Shown here piece by piece: positions 1-7,519 of a DNA stretch of 10,887 nucleotides. The position numbers were made by a program, and so were the translations under genes. The notes under the pieces are model-generated. The model saw only the letters and a list, made by a program, of their open reading frames with translations, was not told the origin of the DNA and made no database searches. The stretch covers positions 1-10,887 of the forward strand of contig JAEZHG010000034.1 in assembly GCA_023436945.1 (NCBI GenBank), given 5' to 3'. Every line of letters begins with the position of its first letter. Position 1 is the first letter of the stretch. The DNA comes from Pseudomonadota bacterium. Lineage in GTDB: Bacteria; Pseudomonadota; Alphaproteobacteria; Caulobacterales; Caulobacteraceae.

Positions 1-343
1 GTGCTACGCGGTTCTGGACCAGAACCTGTGCGGTATCGAGGTCGGTACCCGGTTCGAAGGTCACGGTCACGGACACAGCGCCATCAGCCGTCGAGGACGA
101 CGTCAGATAGAGCATGCCCTCGACGCCGTTCACTTCCTGCTCGATCGGGGCGGCCACAGTCTCGGCCAGCGTCTCGGCAGAAGCGCCCGGATAGGCAGTG
201 TTGATGGTGATCGTCGGTGGCGCAATATCGGGATACTGCGACAGCGGCAGGTTCGGATAGGCGAAGGCACCAACCAGCGTAATGAAGGTGGCGATAACGA
301 TCGCGAAGATCGGCCTATCGATAAAGAAGCGGGAGAAATTCAT
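1..343 (-). CDS. RND multidrug efflux pump, inner-membrane subunit (AcrB/MexF type), N-terminal fragment
   Basis: This is the first 114 codons of a resistance-nodulation-division transporter, cut by the window edge; the reading frame is open to base 1. The protein begins MNFSRFFIDRPIFAIVIATF, the usual start of hydrophobe/amphiphile efflux RND pumps: a short cytoplasmic stretch ending in the conserved F-I-D-R-P-I-F, then the first transmembrane helix (about residues 11-28). Next comes the start of the periplasmic porter domain, with the typical L-P-L-S-Q-Y-P-D-I-A-P-P and Y-P-G-A-S-A-E-T segments and E-Q-E-V-N-G-V-E-G-M. Such pumps form a trimer in the inner membrane and drive proton-coupled export of drugs or other amphiphiles through an adaptor and an outer-membrane channel. 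The ATG is 32 bases after the stop of the adaptor gene, with GGAA about 7 bases upstream, so the two are surely co-transcribed. The substrate cannot be told from this fragment. The MexF subgroup is suggested by the N-terminus and the MexE-like partner, with moderate certainty. Confidence 0.93.
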   Translation of the reverse strand, partial: MNFSRFFIDRPIFAIVIATFITLVGAFAYPNLPLSQYPDIAPPTITINTAYPGASAETLAETVAAPIEQEVNGVEGMLYLTSSSTADGAVSVTVTFEPGTDLDTAQVLVQNRVA

Positions 344-375
344 AACTGTTTTCCGGCCTTAAGCCTCTCTTTCGA

Positions 376-1563
376 TCAATCTGCGTTGACGAAGGTGGCG
401 GAGGAGGCCGTCGACGCAGCGGTCGTCGGGGCCGGGTTTGCCGGAGCGTCTGAAGGCTTGATCTCGCCGTTCTGGGCGGTGACCTTCTGACCCGGACGGG
501 CGCGCTGCTGGCCGTTGATGATCACGCGGTCATCCGGCGTCAGACCCGTACGGATCACGCGCAGACCATTCACGACCGGACCCAGTTGCACCGGCTTGGC
601 ACCCACCGTGCCGTCCTGGGCAACGGTGAAGACCATGCGACGGGTACCATCGGCGATGATGGCCGAGTCAGGCACCAGCATGGCCTGATAGGAAGCCGCG
701 CCAGCCAGTTGGGCATGACCGAACATGCCCGGCTTCAGGAAGCCGTTGGCATTGGCAATCACGGCACGCAGGCGGATGGTGCCCGAGGCCGGATCATTGG
801 CGTTGTCGGTGAAGTCGAGCGTACCGGAATGGGTGAACTCGGCTTCGTCCTGCAGGCGGACCTTGATCGGGACCGGGCCCTTGGCGGATTCACGCTGGTA
901 ACGCAGGGCCGTGGCTTCCGAACCGTCGAATACGAAATAGATCGGCGAGGCCGAGACGATGGTGGTCAGAACGTCGCCAGCGGACGAGCCGCCGCCGATC
1001 AGGTTGCCCGGATCGACGCGACGGTCAGACACGCGACCCGAGATCGGGGCGGTGACGCGGGTGAACTCGAGTTCCAGATTGCGGGCGCGGATCGCGGCAT
1101 TGGCAGCGGCCAGTGCGGCCTCTGCGGTCTGTACGGCGGCCTTCTTGGCATCGAATTCGGCTTGGGAGACCGCTTGCGAAGCCAGCAGGGTCTCGGCACG
1201 GGCCAGATCGGCCTTGGCCAGAGCGCTCTGGGCCTGTGCCTGTGCCAGCTGGGCGCGTGCCGAGGCAAGGGCGGCCTGTGCCGGACGCGGGTCGAGGGTG
1301 AACAGCAGTTGGCCCTGACGGACATAGTCGCCGTCCTTGAAGTGGACCTGCTGGATGTAGCCGCCTACGCGGGCGCGTACATCGACATTGCGGGTGGCTT
1401 CAAAGCGTCCGGTGAACTGGTCCCAGTCAACGACCTCCTGCGACAGGGCGGTGGCAACAGTAACAGGCGGTGGGCCTTGTTCCGGTGCCTGCTGTCCTTT
1501 GGAACAGCCATAGAGGGCAACTGTCGCTAGGACAGACGCCACCGCGATCTTAACCGTGCGCAT
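376..1563 (-). CDS. RND efflux periplasmic adaptor lipoprotein (AcrA/MexE, HlyD family)
   Basis: Membrane fusion protein linking the RND pump to an outer-membrane channel. It has 395 residues, the usual family length. Residues 1-20 form a lipoprotein signal peptide (M-R-T-V-K-I, hydrophobic core, L-Y-G-C with lipidated Cys20; Tyr at -2 is slightly unusual). The D-W-D-Q-F-T-G-R-F-E-A segment and V-D-V-R-A-R-V-G-G-Y-I start the barrel/lipoyl half, as in MexE relatives. An Ala/Gln-rich alpha-helical hairpin follows (about residues 90-165), then F-T-R-V-T-A-P-I-S-G-R-V-S-D-R returning to the lipoyl domain, then beta-barrel and membrane-proximal domains. The tail is rich in Pro, Ala and Thr. Start choice: an in-frame GTG exists six bases upstream (1567-1569), but AGGAG stands 9 bases before the ATG at 1561-1563 and only 3 before the GTG, so I chose the ATG. 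The gene precedes the pump gene, and both are probably repressed by the divergent TetR protein. Confidence 0.94.
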   Translation of the reverse strand: MRTVKIAVASVLATVALYGCSKGQQAPEQGPPPVTVATALSQEVVDWDQFTGRFEATRNVDVRARVGGYIQQVHFKDGDYVRQGQLLFTLDPRPAQAALASARAQLAQAQAQSALAKADLARAETLLASQAVSQAEFDAKKAAVQTAEAALAAANAAIRARNLELEFTRVTAPISGRVSDRRVDPGNLIGGGSSAGDVLTTIVSASPIYFVFDGSEATALRYQRESAKGPVPIKVRLQDEAEFTHSGTLDFTDNANDPASGTIRLRAVIANANGFLKPGMFGHAQLAGAASYQAMLVPDSAIIADGTRRMVFTVAQDGTVGAKPVQLGPVVNGLRVIRTGLTPDDRVIINGQQRARPGQKVTAQNGEIKPSDAPANPAPTTAASTASSATFVNAD

Positions 1564-1630
1564 CGGCACAATCTCCTGGGGTATGAACTCGAGTTTTCAA
1601 CTGAACGCGCGAAAAAGGGAGGGGGCGCCC

Positions 1631-1648
1631 AGTCAACAGGTGTGGACT
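1631..1648. promoter_or_regulatory. Second, degenerate TetR-type operator (dyad)
   Basis: An interrupted dyad, AGTCAACAG followed by GTGTGGACT, with symmetric outer AGTC/GACT arms. It carries the same GTCAACAG half-site as the strong palindrome, starting exactly 40 bp away (1632 versus 1672), and the two dyad centres (1639/1640 and 1679/1680) are also 40 bp apart. It covers the predicted transcription start of the efflux operon. Binding by the neighbouring TetR protein is inferred, not shown. Confidence 0.5.
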
Positions 1649-1676
1649 TAAAGCTTAGGAGAACAGCACTTGTCAA
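1648..1676 (-). promoter_or_regulatory. Predicted promoter of the efflux adaptor-pump operon
   Basis: On the minus strand a perfect TTGACA (1676-1671) is followed after 17 bases by CTTTAA (1653-1648), a weak -10 box. Transcription would start near 1641 and leave a leader of about 78 bases before the adaptor ATG. The -35 box lies inside the 22-bp palindrome, so a bound repressor would block RNA polymerase. Confidence 0.5.
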
Positions 1677-1690
1677 CAGCTGATGACAAG
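1669..1690. promoter_or_regulatory. Primary TetR-type operator, 22-bp near-perfect palindrome
   Basis: Arms CTTGTCA (1669-1675) and TGACAAG (1684-1690) are exact reverse complements. The centre CAGCTG (1677-1682) is itself palindromic; only the A/A pair at 1676 and 1683 breaks the symmetry. It sits midway in the divergent intergenic region and overlaps both -35 boxes, the usual place for a TetR-family operator controlling itself and a divergent pump operon. The assignment to this TetR protein is inferred from position. Confidence 0.8.
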
Positions 1691-1698
1691 CCCATACT
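1670..1698 (+). promoter_or_regulatory. Predicted promoter of the tetR-family gene
   Basis: TTGTCA (1670-1675, five of six matches to the -35 consensus), 17 bases, then CATACT (1693-1698, four of six matches to TATAAT). The start would be near 1705, about 18 bases before the GTG start codon. The -35 box lies in the palindromic operator and overlaps the -35 box of the divergent promoter by five bases. Confidence 0.55.
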
Positions 1699-1722
1699 GC
1701 CCCCATTGAGCAAACGAGCTAA

Positions 1723-2307
1723 GTGTTGACCTCTGAAGTAAAACATCGCTCCCGCAATGCGGTTGCAACGCGTCAGGCCATACTAGATGCGGCACGTTCA
1801 CGTTTTATGGCGCATTCCTATGATGACGTGGGAATGCGCGATGTTGCGCGTGACGTTGGCGTCGATGCGGCACTGGTGTCGCGCTACTTCGGTGGCAAGG
1901 AAGAGTTGTTCGTAGAAGTGCTCGACAGCTGCAAGAAGCGCAGCCTGATGGACGGCGACCGCGCCACCTTCGGCGAGCGTATTGCCCGTGAAGCGATCAT
2001 GGGTTCGGCGGATGAGGAAGAAGAGGTCGGATTTACCGGTCTTCTGGTTCTGCTGCGCTCGCTGGGATCATCCAAAGCTCTGGATATTGTTCAGCAAAGT
2101 TCGAACAAATCGTTCTTCGAGCCACTGACCGAATGGTTGGGCGGAAAGCATGCCGCGGGGCGTGCGCGACTGGTCGCCGGTATCATCATGGGCGTCGCCA
2201 TCAGCCGTGAACTGACCCATGGTTATTCTGTGGTCGGTGAGGCCGAGCGCGAGGCCATGGTGCGACATCTGGCGGGCATACTTCAGGCCATCGTCGACGG
2301 CGAATAA
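1723..2307 (+). CDS. TetR/AcrR-family transcriptional repressor, divergent to the RND operon
   Basis: A 194-residue regulator of usual TetR-family size. Residues about 14-62 form the DNA-binding domain: A-T-R-Q-A-I-L-D-A-A-R-S-R-F begins helix 1, G-M-R-D-V-A-R-D-V-G-V begins the helix-turn-helix, and A-L-V-S-R-Y-F-G-G-K-E-E-L-F is the recognition helix plus the family signature into helix 4. The remaining helical half would bind a ligand, probably a pump substrate, and make the dimer. It contains an acidic run (D-E-E-E-E, about residues 87-91). The start is GTG at 1723, with only a weak GAG upstream; the next codon is TTG, so the exact start is not certain. The gene lies back to back with the adaptor gene and ends just before a bidirectional terminator. 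By analogy with AcrR-type regulators it should repress the pump operon and itself through the palindrome at 1669-1690. Confidence 0.92.
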   Translation: MLTSEVKHRSRNAVATRQAILDAARSRFMAHSYDDVGMRDVARDVGVDAALVSRYFGGKEELFVEVLDSCKKRSLMDGDRATFGERIAREAIMGSADEEEEVGFTGLLVLLRSLGSSKALDIVQQSSNKSFFEPLTEWLGGKHAAGRARLVAGIIMGVAISRELTHGYSVVGEAEREAMVRHLAGILQAIVDGE

Positions 2308-2310
2308 GAA

Positions 2311-2337
2311 AAAGGCGGGCCCATCGGACCCGCCTTT
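2311..2337. terminator. Bidirectional rho-independent terminator between the TetR gene and leuB
   Basis: Nine-base perfect stem AAAGGCGGG (2311-2319) and CCCGCCTTT (2329-2337) with a 9-base loop, which may pair further as CC/GG. On the plus strand it is followed by CCTTTTGTCTT and on the minus strand by a short T run (TTTTTC within and after the stem). It lies 3 bases after the TetR stop codon and 23 bases after the leuB stop codon, so it can end transcripts from both sides. Confidence 0.88.
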
Positions 2338-2360
2338 CCTTTTGTCTTGTCTGTGAGGGC

Positions 2361-3461
2361 CTAGGCCCAGTGCATCGGCACATGGCGCGCTGCGGCCCAG
2401 TGGATGGCGCGGATGGCATCGACGATGGCGCGGGTCGCCGCCTCGGTGCCGAGTTCACCGCCCAGATCACGCGTGACCTGACCCGAGGCCTGAACGGCGG
2501 CCACGGCGGCCTCGATGGAATCCGCCTCGTCTTCCAGACCAAAGCTGTGACGCAGCATCATCGATGCAGACAGGATGGTGCCAATCGGGTTGGCCTTGTC
2601 CTGCCCTGCGATGTCTGGTGCCGAGCCATGGATCGGTTCGAACAGGCCAGGGCCTTCACCGCCCAGCGAAGCCGACGGCAGCAGGCCGATGGAGCCACCC
2701 AGCACCGAGATTTCGTCCGACAGGATGTCGCCGAACATGTTCTCGGTCAGGATGACGTCATAGTCGCGCGGGCGCTGGATCAGGTGCATGGCCATGGAGT
2801 CGACCAGTGCGTGCTCCAGAGTGATGTCCGGAAACTCTTCGGTATGGATGCGGGTGACGGTCTCGCGCCACAGACGCGAGGTCTCCAGCACATTGGCCTT
2901 GTCCACCGAGGTCACCTTGCCACGGCGTTGCTCGGCAGCCTTGAAGGCGGCGCGGGTAACGCGCTCGATCTCTTCGACACTATAGGTGCACAGGTCCGAC
3001 GCGGTGGTCTCGGTGCGGGTGCGCTCGCCGAAATAGACGCCTCCGGTCAGTTCGCGGAAGACCAGCAGGTCCACACCCTCGACGATCTCGCGCTTCAGTG
3101 GCGAGCGGTGGGCCAGCGCGGGCGAGACCTGCAACGGGCGCAGGTTGGCGAACAGACCCATGGCCTTGCGCAGCGCCAGCAGGCCCTGCTCGGGGCGAAC
3201 GGGCTTGCCGTCATATTTGGGATCACCCACGGCACCCAGCAGAACCGCATCGGCCTTGGTGCAGGCCTCTTCGGTCGCCTTGGGCAGGGGCTCGCCCGTG
3301 GTGTCGATTGCGATGCCGCCGATCAGATGCGGCGTGAACTCGAAGCGGTGACCGTAGATGTCACCGATGCAGGTCAGGACGCGCTCTGCGGCCTTGGTAA
3401 CTTCTGGACCAACGCCGTCGCCAGCCAGCGAGACGATATTGAAGGTGCGTTTCTCGCTCAT
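2361..3461 (-). CDS. leuB: 3-isopropylmalate dehydrogenase
   Basis: Oxidizes and decarboxylates (2R,3S)-3-isopropylmalate to 2-ketoisocaproate with NAD+, the third leucine-specific step, in the cytoplasm. It has 366 residues, normal for the family. Visible signatures: A-G-D-G-V-G-P-E (residues 13-20), the substrate-binding Arg region L-R-K-A-M-G-L-F-A-N-L-R-P, catalytic Tyr in E-L-T-G-G-V-Y-F-G, catalytic Lys in S-V-D-K-A-N-V-L-E-T-S-R, and the metal-binding L-T-E-N-M-F-G-D-I-L-S-D-E. The nucleotide-binding F-E-P-I-H-G-S-A-P-D-I-A-G with K-A-N-P-I-G-T follows. The C-terminus H-W-A-A-A-R-H-V-P-M-H-W-A runs a little past the usual end. The ATG overlaps the leuD stop (ATGA), with AGGA about 9 bases upstream. 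Last gene of the ilv-leu operon, followed by the shared terminator. Confidence 0.97.
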   Translation of the reverse strand: MSEKRTFNIVSLAGDGVGPEVTKAAERVLTCIGDIYGHRFEFTPHLIGGIAIDTTGEPLPKATEEACTKADAVLLGAVGDPKYDGKPVRPEQGLLALRKAMGLFANLRPLQVSPALAHRSPLKREIVEGVDLLVFRELTGGVYFGERTRTETTASDLCTYSVEEIERVTRAAFKAAEQRRGKVTSVDKANVLETSRLWRETVTRIHTEEFPDITLEHALVDSMAMHLIQRPRDYDVILTENMFGDILSDEISVLGGSIGLLPSASLGGEGPGLFEPIHGSAPDIAGQDKANPIGTILSASMMLRHSFGLEDEADSIEAAVAAVQASGQVTRDLGGELGTEAATRAIVDAIRAIHWAAARHVPMHWA

Positions 3462-4069
3462 TGGGCAATCCTAGCTTGGGCTTGAGGGGCAGGGTCGTTA
3501 CGGGCCGCTTCGAACGCGGCAATCTGGTCGTCCTTGGCCAAGATCCAGCCAAGGGTATCGACGCCATCAAGCATGCATTGGCGCGCGAAAGCTTCGACCT
3601 TGAATGGGACGGGGGCGGCGTTGCCGCGCTGGATCTGGTTGTTCTCCAGATCGATGGTTACGGGTTGGTCCTGATGGGCGGCCAGATCGTCCCAGACCTC
3701 CTGGCTGACCACGATGGGCAGTAGGCCGTTCTTCAGGGCGTTGGAGGTGAAGATGTCGGCGATCTCGGTCGAGATGACGACCTTGAACCCATAGTCCAGC
3801 AGCGCCCACGGCGCGTGCTCGCGCGAGGAGCCACAGGCGAAGTTTGGACCGCCCAGCAGGATGCGGTGCTCGCTCGGGTCGATGCGGTTAAGGATGGCCT
3901 CGGGCTTGATCGAGCCATCGGCCTCATAGCGCCAGTCACGGAAGGCGTGCTGGCCCAGACCATCGCGGGTTGTCACGGTCAGGAAGCGGGCGGGAATGAT
4001 CTGGTCCGTGTCGATATTGGCTTGCGACAGGACAACAACCTTGGAGGTCAGGGACTTGAACGGTTCCAT
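3458..4069 (-). CDS. leuD: 3-isopropylmalate dehydratase, small subunit
   Basis: Swivelling (aconitase domain 4) subunit of isopropylmalate isomerase. With LeuC it converts 2-isopropylmalate to 3-isopropylmalate through isopropylmaleate. It has 203 residues, close to the family's roughly 200. It starts [10 protein letters not shown], shows N-I-D-T-D-Q-I-I-P-A-R-F-L (residues 18-30), the substrate loop G-G-P-N-F-A-C-G-S-S-R-E-H-A (residues 73-86), and I-A-D-I-F-T-S-N-A-L-K-N-G-L-L-P. The frame is open further upstream, but those codons lie within leuC and do not resemble the family. The ATG at 4067-4069 shares its A with the leuC stop (TGATG), with GGAGG 7 bases before it, so translation is probably coupled and gives equal amounts of both subunits. 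Its stop overlaps the leuB start by four bases. Confidence 0.97.
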   Translation of the reverse strand: MEPFKSLTSKVVVLSQANIDTDQIIPARFLTVTTRDGLGQHAFRDWRYEADGSIKPEAILNRIDPSEHRILLGGPNFACGSSREHAPWALLDYGFKVVISTEIADIFTSNALKNGLLPIVVSQEVWDDLAAHQDQPVTIDLENNQIQRGNAAPVPFKVEAFARQCMLDGVDTLGWILAKDDQIAAFEAARNDPAPQAQARIAQ

Positions 4070-5484
4070 CAGGCGACCTCCTCGGTAATGGCAGGATACT
4101 GGCGCGGGTCGGCCAGATATCCGGCGACGGCGCTGGCGGCAGCGGTGGCAGGGCTGGCCAGAATGGTGCGCGCGCCCTTGCCTTGGCGGCCTTCGAAATT
4201 GCGGTTGGAGGTCGAGACACACAGTTGCCCCTCGCCCACAGCATCGCCGTTCATGGCAATACACATGGAGCAGCCGGGGATACGCCATTCAGCTCCGGCG
4301 GCGATGACGACCTTATGGATGCCCTCTGCTTCGGCCTGCTGGCGAACAGCCTCGGAGCCGGGGACGACCAGCATGCGAACGCCATCTGCGATCTTGCGAC
4401 CGCGCAGAATGTCGGCAGTGGCGCGCATGTCGGTCAGGCGGCCATTGGTGCAGGAGCCGACAAAGACCACATCGACCTTCTCGGTGGTCGTGGCTTGACC
4501 CGCAGTGAAGCCCATATAGGCCAGAGCCTTGGCGTCGGATTCCGATTGTGGATGCGGTGCGGCCTCGCCGATCGGCATGGCGGCATCGGGGGTGGTGCCC
4601 CACGTGGCCATAGGCTGGATGGTGCTGCCGTCCAGAGTGACTTCCTTGTCGAATACCGCGCCTTCATCGGTCGCCAGCGACAGCCAGTCCTTGGCCGCGG
4701 CCTCATAGTCGGCGGGCACATATTTGCGGCCACGCAGCCAGTCGATGGTGGTCTGGTCCGGCGCGATCATGCCTGCGCGTGCGCCGGCCTCGATGGACAT
4801 GTTGCATAGGGTCATGCGCCCTTCCATGTCCAGCGAACGGATCGCCTCGCCGGCATATTCCAGCACATAGCCGGTGCCGCCGCCGAAACCGATTTCGGCA
4901 ATAATGGCCAGAGCCACGTCCTTGCCCGTGACGCCGGTTTGCAACTGGCCGGTCACGTTCACGCGCATGGTTTTGGCCTTGCGCTGGATCAGGCACTGGG
5001 TCGCCAGAGTATAGCCGACCTCGGAGGTGCCGATGCCGAAGGCCAGAGCGCCGAACGCGCCGTGGGTGGCGGTATGGCTGTCACCGCAGACAACGATCAT
5101 GCCCGGTTGGGTCAGGCCCAGTTCCGGACCCATGACGTGAACCACGCCGCGCTGGTCGCTGTCCCATCCGGCCAGTTCGATGCCGAAACGCTTGGTGTTG
5201 GCTTCCAGAGTCTCGACCTGTTTGCGGGCCTGCACGGTAATATAGGGGCGCTGACCATCCGGTCCTGCGGGCAGGGTCGGGGTCGAGTGATCCAGCGTGG
5301 CGAAGGTGCGATCCGGACGGCGAACCTTGAGACCACGGGCATCAAGCTCTGCAAAGGCCTGTGGCGAGGTGACCTCGTGGACCAGATGCAGGTCCACATA
5401 CATCACACCCGGCGTGTGTTCGTTCTCCGCCACGACGACGTGACGGTCCCACACTTTTTCATAAAGGGTCTTTGGCTGGCTCAT
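4069..5484 (-). CDS. leuC: 3-isopropylmalate dehydratase, large subunit
   Basis: Catalytic [4Fe-4S] subunit of isopropylmalate isomerase in the leucine pathway, 471 residues (typical about 465-475). The three cluster-ligand cysteines are all present: Cys345 in F-V-G-S-C-T-N-G-R, and Cys405 and Cys408 in [10 protein letters not shown]. Other aconitase-family signatures are V-W-D-R-H-V-V near the start, [35 protein letters not shown], and [11 protein letters not shown] near the end. The ATG is preceded by GGGGGAG at 7 bases. The gene follows the ilvM-type gene by 42 bases without an obvious promoter or terminator, so it should be transcribed from the ilv promoter. It overlaps leuD by one base. 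Confidence 0.97.
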   Translation of the reverse strand: MSQPKTLYEKVWDRHVVVAENEHTPGVMYVDLHLVHEVTSPQAFAELDARGLKVRRPDRTFATLDHSTPTLPAGPDGQRPYITVQARKQVETLEANTKRFGIELAGWDSDQRGVVHVMGPELGLTQPGMIVVCGDSHTATHGAFGALAFGIGTSEVGYTLATQCLIQRKAKTMRVNVTGQLQTGVTGKDVALAIIAEIGFGGGTGYVLEYAGEAIRSLDMEGRMTLCNMSIEAGARAGMIAPDQTTIDWLRGRKYVPADYEAAAKDWLSLATDEGAVFDKEVTLDGSTIQPMATWGTTPDAAMPIGEAAPHPQSESDAKALAYMGFTAGQATTTEKVDVVFVGSCTNGRLTDMRATADILRGRKIADGVRMLVVPGSEAVRQQAEAEGIHKVVIAAGAEWRIPGCSMCIAMNGDAVGEGQLCVSTSNRNFEGRQGKGARTILASPATAAASAVAGYLADPRQYPAITEEVA

Positions 5485-5526
5485 TGGTACTCTCCCCCGC
5501 CGCAGATGCGGGCAGGGCTTTTAGGT

Positions 5527-5775
5527 TCAGGCGTTGGCGACGTTGGCAGGAGCTTCCAGACGACGGACGCCGAAAAGGCGGTCGATCTGCAGGCCCAGAT
5601 TGTTGATGCAACGGGTGCCGTCGCGGCTGGCCACGGTCAGGTCCAGCATGCGCCAGTCACCGGCATCGTTCATCTTCATGCCGTGGATTTCAAAACCGCG
5701 ACGCTCTACGAGGCCGATCAGACGCTGAAGCGAACCGTCAGCGCGGTCGATCTGGATGTGGATCGTGTTGCTCAT
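5527..5775 (-). CDS. ilvM: Acetolactate synthase small (regulatory) subunit, short IlvM type
   Basis: An 82-residue protein consisting of one ACT-like fold. It begins M-S-N-T-I-H-I-Q-I-D-R, has L-I-G-L-V-E-R-R-G-F-E-I-H-G-M-K-M (residues about 19-35), then L-D-L-T-V-A-S-R and I-D-R-L-F-G-V-R-R-L-E. The spacing of R-G-F, the paired Met residues and L-T-V-A-S matches my memory of E. coli IlvM (about 87 residues). The IlvH/IlvN type common in alphaproteobacteria is about twice as long, with a second C-terminal domain that is missing here. The small subunit stabilizes and activates the large subunit and, in other systems, sets feedback sensitivity. The start overlaps the large-subunit stop by four bases (ATGA), indicating coupled translation. 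The stop is intact and followed by a normal gap, so this is not a truncated ilvH. Confidence 0.85.
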   Translation of the reverse strand: MSNTIHIQIDRADGSLQRLIGLVERRGFEIHGMKMNDAGDWRMLDLTVASRDGTRCINNLGLQIDRLFGVRRLEAPANVANA

Positions 5776-7481
5776 CGTGAGCCCTCCATCATTTCAGAGT
5801 TGTTCTTGCCGGGGGGGACCAACGGCCAGACATTGTCTTCAGGGTTGATAATGACGTGCGCCAGTATGGGGCCGTCGGCGGCCAGCAGGCGTTTCAGGCC
5901 GTCTGTGACCTGTTCCTTGCTGTCGATACGGAAGGCCTCGATGCCAAAGGCTTCGGCGACCTTCACGAAGTCGGGGTTGTCGGACAGGTCGACCTCGGAG
6001 AAGTTCCGTTCGAAGAAGAACTCCTGCCACTGGCGCACCATGCCCAGACGCGAATTGTCCAGCAGAACGATCTTCAGCGGAATGTTGAAGCGTTTGACCG
6101 TGGCCAATTCCTGAATGTTCATCATCACGCCGCCGTCGCCGGTGATGGTGACGACGCAGGCGTCCGGATCGGCCAGCTTGGCACCGATACCGGCAGGCAG
6201 GCCAAAGCCCATGGCACCCAGACCACCCGAGGTGATGTGGGCTTGCGGGCGCGAGAACTCGCAGTGCTGGGCGACCCACATCTGGTGCTGGCCCACATCG
6301 CATGCGGCCATGAAGGACGGGCCTGCCAGCTTCGACAGCTCGTTCAGCAGGGCGGGGGCATAGACGCCTTCGCCCGGCGCATCATAGTTGACGGCGCAGG
6401 CGGCCATCTCGGCGCGGCACTTGTCGGACCAGTCCTGCACATTGATAGAGGCACCCGAAGCGATCTCGCGGTTCAGGGCCTCCAGATTGGGTTTCAGGTC
6501 GCCGACAACCGGAACGGCCACAGGGCGCAGCTTGCCGATTTCCGACGCATCGACGTCGAAATGGATGACGCCCGCATCAGGGGCGAACTCGGCCAGCTTT
6601 CCGGTGGCGCGGTCATCGAAACGCGCGCCGATGACGATCAGCAGGTCGGAACCCTGAACTGCATCATTGGCGGCGCGGGTGCCGTGCATGCCCAGCATGC
6701 CCAGATAATTGTCCTGGCCGGTCGGGATCGTGCCCAGCGCGTTCAGGGTCGAGACCTGCGGAATACCGGTCAGGCGTGCGAACTCGCGCACAGTTTCGAC
6801 CGCGCCGGAGATCTTTGCGCCGCCGCCTATATATATAATGGGGCGCTTGGCCGAACGGATGGCATCGGCTGCAGCCTTGATTGAGGCGCTGGCGGCGATG
6901 GCATTGTCGTTTGGCAGGTGGAAGGCGCGGGTCTTGGCCGTGGTCTGGAACTGGATGTCCTTTGGCAGGTCGATCAAGACGGGACCCGGACGGCCTGTAC
7001 GCGCGATGTGGAAGGCTTCTTCCATGATGGCCGGAATGTCGGCGGCATCGCGCACCAGATAGGAGTGCTTCACCAGAGGCATCGTCACGCCCATGATGTC
7101 GACTTCCTGAAACGCGTCCGTTCCCATGACGCCCTGCGGGACATTGCCTGTGATGCAGACCATGGGAACAGAATCCAGCATCGCATTGGCGATACCGGTA
7201 ACCAGATTGGTCGCCCCCGGACCGGAGGTGGCCATGCAGACACCGACCTTGCCTGACGCACGCGCATAGGAGTCGGCGGCAAAGGCTGCACCCTGCTCGT
7301 GGCGGCACAGATAGTGACGCACGCTGGAGCCAGCGATGGCGTCATAGATCGGCATGATGGCCCCGCCCGGATAACCGAACACTACATCCACGCCCATCCG
7401 CTCCAGAGTGGAGACGACGAGGCTCGCACCGGTTTGAACGGTGGTCTCGTTGGCGGGCATTTGAATCGTAGCGACGGTCAT
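5772..7481 (-). CDS. ilvG: Acetolactate (acetohydroxyacid) synthase large subunit, IlvG/ALS II type
   Basis: Thiamine diphosphate and FAD enzyme that condenses two pyruvates to acetolactate (Val/Leu), or pyruvate and 2-ketobutyrate to acetohydroxybutyrate (Ile). It has 569 residues. F-G-Y-P-G-G-A-I-M-P-I-Y (35-46) is followed by catalytic Glu62 in C-R-H-E-Q-G-A-A-F-A-A-D, then A-T-S-G-P-G-A-T-N-L-V-T-G. G-M-L-G-M-H-G-T-R-A-A-N and G-A-R-F-D-D-R-A-T-G-K mark the FAD domain. The thiamine motif G-D-G-G-V-M-M-N-I-Q-E-L begins near residue 448. The C-terminal N-V-W-P-L-V-P-P-G-K-N-N-S-E-M-M closely recalls E. coli IlvG, fitting the IlvM-type partner just downstream. The frame extends 24 codons upstream into ilvC; I chose the ATG at 7479-7481, although only a weak GGAA precedes it, because family similarity and the ilvC stop fit it. 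It lies 38 bases after ilvC. An equally valid name would be ilvB. Confidence 0.95.
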   Translation of the reverse strand: MTVATIQMPANETTVQTGASLVVSTLERMGVDVVFGYPGGAIMPIYDAIAGSSVRHYLCRHEQGAAFAADSYARASGKVGVCMATSGPGATNLVTGIANAMLDSVPMVCITGNVPQGVMGTDAFQEVDIMGVTMPLVKHSYLVRDAADIPAIMEEAFHIARTGRPGPVLIDLPKDIQFQTTAKTRAFHLPNDNAIAASASIKAAADAIRSAKRPIIYIGGGAKISGAVETVREFARLTGIPQVSTLNALGTIPTGQDNYLGMLGMHGTRAANDAVQGSDLLIVIGARFDDRATGKLAEFAPDAGVIHFDVDASEIGKLRPVAVPVVGDLKPNLEALNREIASGASINVQDWSDKCRAEMAACAVNYDAPGEGVYAPALLNELSKLAGPSFMAACDVGQHQMWVAQHCEFSRPQAHITSGGLGAMGFGLPAGIGAKLADPDACVVTITGDGGVMMNIQELATVKRFNIPLKIVLLDNSRLGMVRQWQEFFFERNFSEVDLSDNPDFVKVAEAFGIEAFRIDSKEQVTDGLKRLLAADGPILAHVIINPEDNVWPLVPPGKNNSEMMEGSR

Positions 7482-7519
7482 CAGGGCGGGTTTCCGGGGA
7501 AGTGGATTAAGCGGCCAGA

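Noticed and set aside
586..1530. Long plus-strand open frame (314 codons) opposite the adaptor gene
   Set aside because: It is the antisense shadow of a well-supported RND adaptor in a GC-rich genome; the translation resembles no family and there is no matching promoter or RBS.
4070..4288. N-terminal extension of leuD into leuC
   Set aside because: The extra codons are Arg/Cys/Pro-rich, lie wholly within leuC, and do not resemble LeuD. The ATG at 4067-4069 with GGAGG gives the family length.
5500..5511. Small hairpin CCGC-AGAT-GCGG between the ilvM-type gene and leuC, considered as a terminator or second attenuator
   Set aside because: Only four base pairs, no T-run after it on the minus strand, and no leader ORF; it sits beside the leuC RBS, so at most a minor effect on translation.
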